Positions 10,961 to 20,253 of a DNA stretch of 64,000 nt are shown in pieces. Positions within the stretch are counted from its first letter, which is position 1, and each line of letters begins with the position of its first letter. The position numbers and the translations under genes were made by a program. The DNA is from Ilyonectria destructans (Eukaryota > Ascomycota > Sordariomycetes > Hypocreales > Nectriaceae), in the NCBI GenBank assembly GCA_020740775.1, contig JAHEWK010000029.1:248001-312000 (forward strand), in the 5' to 3' direction. The notes below the pieces were generated by a model. It was not told the DNA's origin, did not search any database, and was given only the letters and a program-made list of their open reading frames with translations.

Positions 10961-11787
10961 CCTTAGACCATGACACATGCCTAGTTACTAGGCATGGTAT
11001 CGAAGCGATGAAGCGATTGAAGGATACGAGAAAAAAGCAAGCACTTTGTGAATAGCCAACAGACTGAAGCCAACTTTAACAAACGCGGTGACCTTCCCAG
11101 ACCTATCCGCTGTTCCCTAAATGCCCGCCTTCGGCCCACTCATCTGTACGATATGAGAATAGCCCAAGACGAGCATCGTACCAACCCCAACCTCTCTCGC
11201 GTATTATTCGAACATTCTCAGCTCCATGCCTTGACCATGACTTTGTCCATTCATTCTCCCCAAGATCTGCCGGATAACATCCGTCCACCAGTTCAACACA
11301 TATCCACCATATCGAGGCAAGACTTTCCCAGCTCTACGGCGACTGTGGAGATATTTTCCCACCCCACAGCTTATCTGTTGTCATTGTCCGACCCTTGGAC
11401 TTAATGACTTGTCTGGATTCTCGGGCGAAGGGTGTCGCTGGGGAAGCTATCAAGACTGGCGTTGGCAATCTGCTCTTTATCTTCAGTCTGGCAGGATCAA
11501 GTTGGATCTTACCCTTGGCCGGCCCTGGTGATCGTCTGTACCCGCCGTTGTGTGGATTGCTCGAAGTCGCCCTTCTTCATACCTGGCGCTCAATGTTTTC
11601 CCGTGGTATGTTAGGTCCTCATCAAGGATGAGGATGAGGGGCCTAGAGTAGAACCACATTTGCGGTGTTCGCGACGTCTTGGTGGTATTGCCCTGCGTTT
11701 GGTCATACACTCGGAACGGCCTAGGGGGAAGCTGGCGCATCTGTTCGAATATAAGGAAGGAGGACATGCATGTCGTCATGGACACGT
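10961..11787. other. Intergenic, no gene recognised
   Basis: A 118-codon frame at 11051-11404 and two overlapping frames at 11395-11631 have no recognisable domain or convincing start. They may be further decayed parts of the gene to the left. Confidence 0.4.
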
Positions 11788-12126
11788 TGTCACGAGCCCA
11801 GATTGTCTGTAGTGTCTGATTGGGTGTATGTCTGTTCTTGATTGCGTCAGGTCCCCGCTCTGAGCCCCTGTACATCCTTTATGCCGAAGTAGCTAGAAGG
11901 ATATTGCTATAACAATTACACGCTCAGTTATCCAAAATTCACACCGTGACACTGTCACGAGCCCTGATTCTGTGAGGCGTCTCATTGGATGTGTGTATAT
12001 TCTGAGTTGCATATGATCCCCGCTCTGAGTCCCTGTACATCCTTATACTGAAACCAGCTAGAAGGATATAGCTATAGCAGTCACACGCCATATACACGCC
12101 CAGGTACCCAAATACACATCGTGACA
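11788..12126. repeat. Head-to-tail pair of LTR-like repeats
   Basis: Two diverged copies, 11788-11951 (164 bp) and 11953-12126 (174 bp), each start TGTCACGAGCC and end CGTGACA. They share internal phrases such as CCCCGCTCTGAG and CCCTGTACATCC in the same order. They are separated by a single C, giving the palindromic junction CGTGACA-C-TGTCACG. Ends TGT...ACA with inverted termini suggest gypsy-type LTRs, but no retrotransposon body or matching target duplication is present (flanks CACGT and GGAAT). Confidence 0.7.
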
Positions 12127-12249
12127 GGAATAGCAGATTGAAAGTAAAACATGTTGTGGGTACGGGGGGTCTTCGGAGTTTTTCGCCCGACGCTAAGCCC
12201 ACAAGGCCCGTGCGATAAGTTTTGCGGAAAAGGAACACCTTCCCCGAGC

Positions 12250-12880
12250 CAACGGGTACTCGACCACGGACTCAGCCTGGAACTTTGTGCTCCACACCCT
12301 GACCAAAATTTCGATCTGGACCCGATAGTACGATCATCGGCGCAATGGAGCGCGGTTGGTGGCAAGCTTAATTGTTTGGCTCAGTGATCGACAATTGTTT
12401 GTTGACACGGCGGCGACCGTATCGTTGGGGATCAGCTAAGGCTTTCGAACTGAATAACAGTCATCCCTTCAATCACTACATGTCGCTAAGGCACTGCAGA
12501 CGTGCGAGATGGAATACGATCCTGATACCGAAGCATTCAATTGGGACCAACAGTGGTGCTCGCTGCTCTCGCCGAGTTTAGACCTAGGAGACCGTCCTCA
12601 CCACGATGTTGAGTTATCTTGGTTTGTCTCTGTCGACAGGTTCTCGCCGCCGACAGCCTCATCCGATGTCTTCAATAGTAATGAATTCTCGCTATCCGGC
12701 ACCTTCCAGATTGCCCTTTCTAACACGGGGACAACGTCTTTTGCACCTTGCAACGACTCCCCAGCAGCCTTGCCTCAGACCCCCCACGACTTGGGAGGAT
12801 TGCACAGCTACGACAAAGATCACGGCCTCATTGACGAAAAGCACACCAAACTAGAGTATGCTGTCAATCCCAAGAATCTT
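12250..12880 (+). repeat. Segmental duplication, copy 1 (bHLH upstream region and 5' coding part)
   Basis: This stretch is clearly homologous to 52346-52945: the same promoter-proximal phrases (ACTCGACCA, CTTTGTGCTCCACACCC, ATCCCTTCAATCACTACATG) precede the start codon in both, and homology continues into the coding region with small indels. The copies are about 40 kb apart and in the same orientation. Confidence 0.9.
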
Positions 12881-13372
12881 AGCCCACAAGGCACGAAGCG
12901 ATCATCCCAGGCGAGTCTGGAGGAAGACGAAGACGAACCACCCGCAACCCAGCCACACGACAGCAACATGAACGCCAGCGCAAAGACACGCACCAGCGTC
13001 AAGTTACGCAGCGCGTCGCGGAAGCGCAAAACGCCATCGCTCAAAACCATAGCCGGCAAGAAGGTCCATGTCTCGCCAGCAGAGAAGCAGGCGTGCCACT
13101 GCCACAACCAGGTCGAGAAGCAGTACCGGAACCGCCTGAACCTGCAGTTCGAGAACCTGCTCACCGCACTCCCAGCGGTGCAGTCCGAGGACGAACACGT
13201 CGATGGCCTTGGTGATGGCCACGATAACAATAGTCGTTGTTTCAGCAGGGCAGAAGTGCTGGGCCGCGCAAAGCGGCGCATCAAATCACTCGAGAGAGAC
13301 TACGAGGTGTTGGCCATGGAGCGGGACCGGCTGTTGGCGGACATTACTCGGATACAGCAGACAATCAACTGA
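12509..13372 (+). CDS. bHLH transcription factor
   Basis: A 287-residue protein in a single frame from ATG 12509 to TGA 13370-13372. The N-terminal 110 residues are acidic/Ser-rich and probably an activation region. Residues about 165-195 are basic (RSASRKRK, nuclear targeting). The bHLH follows: basic region and helix 1 at about 208-230 with HNQVEKQYRNRLN, a long Asp/Gly/Asn loop, and helix 2 at about 250-275 with AEVLGRAKRRIKSLE running into a short coiled coil. The His/Glu/Arg pattern H..VE..YR..L matches E-box-binding class B proteins. It would act as a nuclear dimer; targets cannot be inferred. An upstream region and N-terminal half are duplicated at 52346-53004, where the bHLH is lost. 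No intron is needed, though an unseen one in the long loop cannot be excluded. Confidence 0.85.
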   Translation: MEYDPDTEAFNWDQQWCSLLSPSLDLGDRPHHDVELSWFVSVDRFSPPTASSDVFNSNEFSLSGTFQIALSNTGTTSFAPCNDSPAALPQTPHDLGGLHSYDKDHGLIDEKHTKLEYAVNPKNLSPQGTKRSSQASLEEDEDEPPATQPHDSNMNASAKTRTSVKLRSASRKRKTPSLKTIAGKKVHVSPAEKQACHCHNQVEKQYRNRLNLQFENLLTALPAVQSEDEHVDGLGDGHDNNSRCFSRAEVLGRAKRRIKSLERDYEVLAMERDRLLADITRIQQTIN

Positions 13373-13769
13373 AGGTAATATGTCAGCAACGAGATTGTTT
13401 GGGGAATTTGGGATTGTCAATCGATCTCTGTTTTTCTCACGTTCAGTTGAAGTATTTCTATTGTAAATATCTGGGATAAACAGATAAAAATCAATGGATA
13501 TCAGTGTTGAGCTTCGGGTTGCGGGTTGGGAGGTGTGTTACGGTGGACTAAAACAGCACAATTAAATGAGCCAAAATTAGCCACATGAATGCACAATATA
13601 AAAATTACATCAATATGTAGAGAGAAGTTTAATTAACTCAGAATCCGTACTTTAACCACCCTGATATCTTTGGGCAACGTTTTTTTCTTAAGATGAGTGT
13701 ACCGGGTAGCACGCTGACAAAGGCTTACATCTTAATATCTAATATATTGAGCCTGTTGGTATCTCAACG

Positions 13770-14532
13770 ATGTCTGCAGAACAGTTGAATGGGGTTGCTG
13801 GCGAGACAGATGAGGCTCGCAGAGCTCGCAAGGAGCTCCAAACCCAACTCTCGGTGCTCAAGAGTGGCGCGGAAATTTGCAAAAGATTTGCTGGGTTTGG
13901 AATGCTTGGTAAGACAATTAAACCTAAATGGGGGTTTGAGAAAGATGTGATATCTGATGACTTTGAGCAGATTTTGATGACGATCCTCTGAGTGATACTG
14001 ACGCTGCATTGGATACTGAAGGGAATGAATCCAACTCAGAAGACATGCCGTCCGATGATGCGCCGCCACCGGCAGCAGAGCCTGATGGTTCCCCTGAAGA
14101 AAAGACGGTTATGGCACTACCAGAACCAGAGCCTTATGAGTACACTGACAAAGACGAGGATGTGCCAGAAGTGAGTATCTGCCGCATCCCCAAGAGAAAT
14201 CCCAGATTTAGTCTTGACGTGGATACTGACAGCTTATGAGTTTTAGGTTGCTGTGCCTGAGTTGGCCAACTATGGGCAAACTTTGCTAACACCCAAGAAA
14301 ATGAGCATGATTGATAAAAAGAGGGCCAAAAAAAAGCAAAGAAGTCCAAGCGAAAGTCATCCGAGGACAGCATTGTGTCTAACTCCAATTGTCTTTCTCA
14401 CTCATCAACTTCGTATAAAAACGCGCCCGAAGAACTCCTTCACTCCGTCCCAGCAACGACTACGTAAACTCGTCCCCGATTCTCCTTCAACCCAAAGGCC
14501 ATCCTCCGCAGCTCTGAACTCCATCAAGATCT
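13770..14532 (+). pseudogene. Hypothetical gene, probably frame-broken
   Basis: An ATG at 13770 opens a frame of charged, Glu/Lys/Arg-rich sequence (DEARRARKELQTQL) to 13991. The next frame, 14009-14239, continues with acidic Asp/Glu/Pro-rich text; a one-base indel near 13972 would join them. A good intron candidate follows: GTGAGT at 14171, TTTTAG at 14243-14248, after which a Lys-rich frame (PELANYGQTLLTPKK) continues. I recognise no family. It lies between the bHLH gene and a LINE and may be the remains of a transposon accessory ORF or of a host gene. Confidence 0.35.
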
Positions 14533-14727
14533 AAGGCCCCAGCTCAAACAGTCTCTGGACAGATTCGACATCCACCACTCGTAACATACTAGCATCTCTT
14601 ACGACGCTTGAGTTTCGTAGAGTAATGCACCTGGAGGCTCTCAACGGACCGCTCTGACTGTGTTTCGCTAACTGCAGGTGAATCTCAGGCCACGTAAGCT
14701 TCCTATTCTCCTTCAACGGTCCGGGTC

Positions 14728-15618
14728 CAGGTCCTTTGGGTCCCCGGACAACAGGATATTAAAGGAAACGAATAGGCAGATCAGCTAGCCAAAGCAGGAG
14801 CCGGACTTCCGGATGATGGGCAGGCCCAGCCGACCCTAGCCGGAGTCAGCAGCTTGCGAAAGATGAAGACAAGGACTCAAGTCTCAGGCTGGTGGGCGAA
14901 AACAGCTCCTACCTGCACAGGGTATCGCGGCCTAGGACTCACAGCCTCTCTAGCCTACCCGAAGGAACTAGACCTCCCCCGGCTAATTCTACATCACCTG
15001 CTGGCCGCAAGGTCAAGGCACGGCGATTTCGACTGGTATCATCGCCGGTACAATCATGAAAACAACCAACGCTGCTCGTGCGGAGGGCTACGGTCCTCAG
15101 AGCATCTCATCCACTGTCGGAAGACCAAGCAGCTACAGAGGCAGTGGCCAGTCTTCAAGCCCAATCCTAGGAACCCAAGGGACTATTGGCTGCGGCTGAT
15201 AGCTAGCCCTGAGGACTATGCAGACATCCTGAAGACTACAAGCTTCTTTAAGACAATCTGTCCGCTGTCTCTGAAGAGGCAGACCAACAGACCACCTTCT
15301 CCTCTACTAGCAGCACCAGCAGCTCTAGCAGACCCCCCTCCCTCTCCCCTGCTAGCAACCCTAGCAGACCCCCTTTGAGACCCATCTCGAACGGCCCCAG
15401 ACCTTGATTTCAAGGCCCCTTTTAGCAGCTATATAGACCGAACACGAGCTCGAATGGAGGAGCCCACGGGTGCGGATTGTAACTATTCTATTCACTAGGC
15501 TAGATGCGCAGGATATCTCTTGTTAGATAGTCTCCATGCGCGCCACATGCCCTTCGGGAGGCTGGAGCGCCTCGCGCTCCCTTGGCGTTAAATATCTATC
15601 TATCTATCTATCTATCTC
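14728..15618 (+). mobile_element. LINE family C, copy C1 (5'-truncated, decayed)
   Basis: The 5' part reads VLWVPGQQDIKGNE, stop, ADQLAKAG: the last RNase H motif of Tad1-like LINEs with a TAG inserted near 14774. The frame then runs from 14854 to 15378 with LILHHLLAARSRHGDF and a zinc-binding CSCG...H...C cluster near 15075-15125 typical of the C terminus of these ORFs. The 3' UTR ends in a tail of seven ATCT units around 15590-15616. Sequence before 14728 may also belong to it but is not readable. The tail abuts the Myb-type gene at 15619. Confidence 0.82.
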
Positions 15619-17471
15619 TTCTCCTTCAGCTGGATGAGAAGGTCATCTTCCTGTGAGGTGTATTTGGCTCTTGGAGCTGAAGGCCGCTTAGCTTTACCCC
15701 TCCTCTGTGTTGAGAGTGAATCAACTCGGCCCTGAACGCTGCTGCTTGCATGCCTTGCACAAGGAGTCCACTCGAACTGCAATTGGAAAGTTGTTTTGCC
15801 GTTCTCGGTTATGCATTGGAGCGAAGCATTCTCGAGCGGCCATTCCTCAAATTCGGCGAGAATCGTCATGGCTTCGGTCTCACCCGACGTCGCCCGGGAT
15901 GACGCTGGGCTGAGAATACCACTTGCTAGGGCATTCTTTCCCCCATAGGTCGACCGGGTAGGTCTCGATCTCAGAGATGGTCTCCTCCAACGGGGACGCT
16001 CAACACTAGGTGCCGTCTCGCACAGCGAACGGGCGGAGGACCTCGAGACCTTGCGGCGCTTGCGTGAGCGTTGATCTTCGTTGTTAGAGTCATCACCTTC
16101 TGGGCCCATCTCTTTGACTTCTGTGTCAGAGGGACAATAGTCCTTATCATGGTGCAAATTCGCCCGACCAGGATGAGATTCACTTTCTTGGGACTCGTTG
16201 CCCGTGTCGCTGTCATCATTATCATCATTTTGGACCAATCTATGCGCAGCCTGACGACAGGTGTGGTAGCGTGTTGTTGGACCGGGAGACCGAAAAGGGG
16301 ACACCCGGGATGACGATTGAGGTGCGCCCTTAGACAATATATGGGTCTTGGCGCCTTCGGATCCGTGGTTGCTCGCTTCATGATCCTGCCCTTGAGGCGT
16401 TTCAAATGTCGGTTGTTTCGGGGGGGACGTGTCATGCGTCATAGGAATTCTGTTGTGTTTCGAAGGAGCAGCGCTTACAGGTATGTCGTCACCTAGATAC
16501 AGATCAGCGTCCATATCAAGGGGTGCAGGGAGCGGCTGCCACATACGTGCTGGCACTGGGAGATCTGAAGTGCTCTGTGATAGAGGGATCGGTGTTGCGA
16601 CATGCATAGCATCGCCCGTAGCAGAGCTTGACTTCGTTGCGTCGATTGTCGCAAGGCCCCGCCCTTCAGACGTGTCTTGAGATGAGCGTCTTTGAGAGTA
16701 TTCGTAGGGGGGTTCAGGAATCATATCATGGTATAGAAGGGCACCGCTCGCAGGCAAATCATCACCTTGACAAGGAGCTTGATCCGGGGTTAAATGCGCG
16801 ACATCGGATGTCTCTGTCTGAATCGATGGGAGAGTTGAAACCGACTGCGAGTTATCGGCGATCCCACCCTCATCTTTATCCACGTCGAACATGGAGGATG
16901 TAGTATCAGAGGGAGTTATGATTGGATCTTCTGGAGTTCCACTACCGGTGGCTGATACATGAGCTCTGTAAGATTCACGCGGGGATGGGATATCTTGCAG
17001 AAGTTGAAGCGTAGATTTAGCTTGTAATGGTGGTGAAAGGGAGTGTGATAATGGTAGTGGAGGCGATGATGGCGGTGGGGGAGGGAGTGAAAGTGGTGAA
17101 GGAGGGAGCGATGTTGGTGGAGGGGGAAATGGTTGTTGTAGAGGGAGTGAAAGTGGTGGTGAGGGGAGTGATAGTGGTGGAGGAGGGAGTGATGATGGGG
17201 GAGGGATTGGTGGGGGAGGGAGTGGTGAAGGGAGTGATAGCGATGGTTGAGAGAGCGATGGTGGAAGAAGGAGCGATGATGCTTGAGGGAGTGACAGTGG
17301 TCGTGGCGGCAGTAGTCGACGCGGCTGCGTTTGCCTGCTTTGTTGTATATGTGCTATCCGAGGACGCCAAAACATTGTGCTGTCAAGGCTGATATAAAGT
17401 GTCACTTGAGCAATGGACAAACAAGAAACGACAAACAGATCCTGTAGTTTACCTCGCATTCTTCTAGCCAT
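15619..17471 (-). pseudogene. Myb/SANT-type DNA-binding gene, truncated by LINE tail
   Basis: A 619-codon minus-strand frame. Its N-terminal third is a Pro/Leu/Ser-rich minisatellite-coded tract (17027-17300), followed by Ser/Asp/Pro-rich disordered sequence with a basic stretch (RSRKRRKV, about 16030-16080). The C-terminal part has MTILAEFEEWPLENASLQC near 15820-15870 and then KYTSQEDDLLIQLKEK at the very end, the start of a Myb/SANT helix as found in a fungal nuclear protein family. The domain stops after one helix because the ATCT tail of the family-C LINE follows directly, so DNA binding is almost surely lost. GTAAAC near 17452 could be a first-intron donor, leaving the true N terminus uncertain. 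Confidence 0.65.
17027..17300. repeat. Coding minisatellite, GGAGGGAGTGATAGTGGTGG-like unit
   Basis: Degenerate repeats of 18-33 bp, in which GGGAGTGA and GTGGTGGAG recur, code for Pro/Leu/Ser runs in the truncated Myb-type gene. All three frames on the minus strand are open here because the unit is low in T, which explains overlapping spurious frames. Confidence 0.8.
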
Positions 17472-17848
17472 GACCTAACGAACTACCTTTGTTCCCGTTC
17501 GCAACAACACCAAAAACCCCGTATCGCGTACGTGACATAGCTTAGGGCGGGTATTATTCCAGATTTAGACCCTTTCTTTGTCTCAGTAGCAGAAGAGCAG
17601 GACAACCTCAATGTTACGGCACACCTCTAACCGTTACGCCACAGGGCAAAAGATTGGGCATTGATCGCAATCGTAGCAATCAATGAGGTGCACCAGCTGC
17701 CCTATCAACTGTCCGGGGGACCAGGCCGTGACACTCAAGATGACTCATATGATGGATGACGAGCTTCAAGAGTGGGCAACAGCGTGGCTTGAGAATGTGG
17801 TGGAGTGCCACTAAGAAGAAAGTAGTTGAGAATAGCTGTTGGAAGATG

Positions 17849-18308
17849 ACCCTGTATTACGAAACCTCTGATAGTCTGATATCATGACCTTAGTCAGAAG
17901 GGGGGGGGGTCAGAAAACCCCTCTCTGACCGGCCCGGTCCGTCCGGGCCCAAGCAATCATCAACATCATCATCACTGCTTTGAACACTATTACCCTGATC
18001 AAATTGACCGTATCGGATCCAACAATAGCTTTATGTTGGATTGTGACCCTTGTCAGATTAACCATTACGCCATTTTGCAAAAGTTTAGGCCTTATTACAT
18101 ATTGGGCTTGATTATCTGAGTTATATTCTAACAACCTGTTGGATCCGTTACGGGTAAATTGATCAAATGGATAGTGTTCAAAGCAGTGATGATGATGTTG
18201 ATTATTGCTTGGGCCCCGTTGGGCCCGGCCGGTCAGAGAGGGGTTTTCTGACACCCCCTCTGACTAAGGTCAGGATATCAGTCTATCAGAGGTTTCGTAG
18301 TACAGGGT
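17849..18308. mobile_element. 460-bp foldback/MITE 'F1', complete copy
   Basis: The outer ends ACCCTGTATTACGAAACC and its complement (with one or two changes) begin inverted arms of about 170 bp each: 17849-18025 pairs with 18130-18308, including the TCAGAGAGGGG, GGGCCCAAGCAAT and ATCATCATCAC segments. The 100-bp centre has no coding capacity. No matching target duplication is obvious beside it. Confidence 0.85.
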
Positions 18309-18322
18309 CTCAATCCAACACA

Positions 18323-18700
18323 ACCCTGTATTACGAAACCTCTGATAGATCGATATCCTGACCTTAGTCAGAGGGGGCGTGAGATGACATAAAACCCCTC
18401 TCGAGAAAAGAGGGGGCCGGAAGCATCCTAGATCAATACAATCATCAGATTCAGGATCCACACCCTATTGAACATTATCCCTTGATCGAATATGCCGTAC
18501 GCTATCCAACACTTTACTATTATAAACAGCAGTACTTAATTAGGTTAGGGCGTTAGGAATAGCTTTACTCTTTAATAACTGCTAACTGCTGACATAATGG
18601 GCTTTTCTACTATCACTATATCCACTACATCCATTCTACATCTATGATGTCGTGTTGGATTTACCGACTGCGCCATTTTGCATAAAAATGAGGATCCCCG
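18323..18700. mobile_element. Second F1-family copy, one arm only
   Basis: Fourteen bases after the first copy, the same outer end restarts (ACCCTGTATTACGAAACC) and follows the left-arm order through TGACCTTAGTCAGAGGGG and ACCCTATTGAACATTATCCC, then diverges. The right arm is missing. A phrase shared with the centre of the first copy (CGCCATTTTGCA) occurs near 18670. Confidence 0.65.
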
Positions 18701-18933
18701 TTTACCGCAATATTGTAACGCCTTATATCTAACATGCCGCATTGACGGCTACGGCAAAAGTGGAATGAACACTCCGCTAATGCGTAGTGTAACAGTGGCC
18801 TATGTATATGTAACGAGGAGATGCGCGAAGTGGTTTTGCACAGGGAGGAGAAAACGATTACTATCGATCTATCTTGAAATCTTTATTATTTCCTGAATTG
18901 GAAGAGTGGTAAGGTGGTGGGCTGGCTTTCATC

Positions 18934-20253
18934 ATGACCTCTCTGGCAAACGCCGAGACCTTGGTGGGGCCAAGCGGCCGCGTGACGACGCCGATGAGGC
19001 TCCGAAGCATGAAGCGAAAGCTCGAGGACACTGCGAAAGAACCGAACAAAAGCAGCCGATATGCCACGAGAGCAACAACGAGAGCGACGACGATCGAAGG
19101 AGAAGTCGGTCATGCGACAGACCCAAGGAAGGGAAACAGTAGCAACAACAACGAGGGAAGGGCGATGCTCCAGAAGGCCTTGGAGTTATTGGGCGAATAC
19201 CGCGCTGAGTTCCAAGGGCTAAGGGAAGCCATCAAGGAGCAGAACGGGATCATCAGCAACCAGCAAGAGGTAATTCGAGATTTGAAGGAAGCAGCTGAGG
19301 AACAGCAAAATAAGGCCCAAGAGTTGAGTCAACAATTGGAAGACACCAAGAAGCAGATGGGCGATGAGTTGAAGCTCATTCGCGAACAACTTGAAGCTAT
19401 CACCGCGAGCGCGGCAGCTACCCCGCACATCTCTTTCGCTGACGTCATGCGATCGCCACCCTCGTCCCGACCTGGCGACATCCCATCTGGCAACATATCG
19501 CCCTCAAATCTCACCGATGCATTTTATTGCACGGTCGACACCTCAAGGGTGGAAAAGGAAGAAGCTGAGCTAATTACAGCAAGTGCCATCCGGACTATCG
19601 TGGAGAGTGAGGTGCGTGCTGAGCAGGGCCAGTCTAGCTGGCGTTGCCAGGCTGTAACCAAGGACCGGAAGAGCCCGAACCGGATCAGGATCGTGTGCAG
19701 AGATGAAACTGAACACAGAATGGTGAAACGACTGGTAGGAGCCAAGTTGGTACGAGGCGCCCGGGTGCTACGGGATGAGCTCTACCCCATTAAAGTGGAT
19801 AACGTTAATCGCATAGCAGTGCTGGATGAAGCGGGTAACATCCGTACGGGAGCTGCCGAGGCCTTTGGGAAAGAAAATGATACTCAGATTGCAAAGATAG
19901 TTTGGCTAAGCAAAAGAGACATCCCCAAAGCGTACGGTTCCATGGTTGCTTACCTTAGCAAGAGTTCAGACTCGAAAAGGCTCCTCTCGGAGGGTTTCTT
20001 CTATGCTGGAGGAGAATCTGGATACACCAGAGTATTCGAACGCCGGCCTCGCCCAAATCAGTGTTACAACTGCCAGCAAGTCGGCCACAAAGCCTTTCAA
20101 TGTGGTAAAACCCAGGTTTGTGGAAAATGCGCAAAGGAAGGTCACCACCATAGCACATGCAATGAAACTATCTTCAAGTGTGTGCTCTGTGGGGGTCCCC
20201 ACGAGTCGTTCAGCAGAAATTGCAAGAAGCTCTACCCTTCTCCGCATGAGTAG
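18934..20253 (+). CDS. LINE B ORF1: gag-like RNA-binding protein
   Basis: A 439-residue frame with a basic N terminus, a coiled coil at about residues 70-155 (heptads in EEQQNKAQELSQQLEDTKKQ), a middle domain, and three zinc knuckles at the C terminus: CYNCQQVGHKAFQC, CGKCAKEGHHHSTC and CVLCGGPHESFSRNC. This fits the nucleic-acid-binding ORF1 of I-clade LINEs, which packages the RNA and acts as chaperone. The stop TAG (20251-20253) overlaps the ORF2 start: ATGAGTAG contains the ORF2 ATG at 20246 and the ORF1 stop, so ORF2 is probably reached by termination-reinitiation. The frame is fully intact. Confidence 0.9.
   Translation: MTSLANAETLVGPSGRVTTPMRLRSMKRKLEDTAKEPNKSSRYATRATTRATTIEGEVGHATDPRKGNSSNNNEGRAMLQKALELLGEYRAEFQGLREAIKEQNGIISNQQEVIRDLKEAAEEQQNKAQELSQQLEDTKKQMGDELKLIREQLEAITASAAATPHISFADVMRSPPSSRPGDIPSGNISPSNLTDAFYCTVDTSRVEKEEAELITASAIRTIVESEVRAEQGQSSWRCQAVTKDRKSPNRIRIVCRDETEHRMVKRLVGAKLVRGARVLRDELYPIKVDNVNRIAVLDEAGNIRTGAAEAFGKENDTQIAKIVWLSKRDIPKAYGSMVAYLSKSSDSKRLLSEGFFYAGGESGYTRVFERRPRPNQCYNCQQVGHKAFQCGKTQVCGKCAKEGHHHSTCNETIFKCVLCGGPHESFSRNCKKLYPSPHE

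Noticed and set aside
17017..17392. Overlapping long frames on both strands in the minisatellite
   Set aside because: Low-complexity repeat that opens all frames; only the frame continuous with the Myb-type gene is meaningful.
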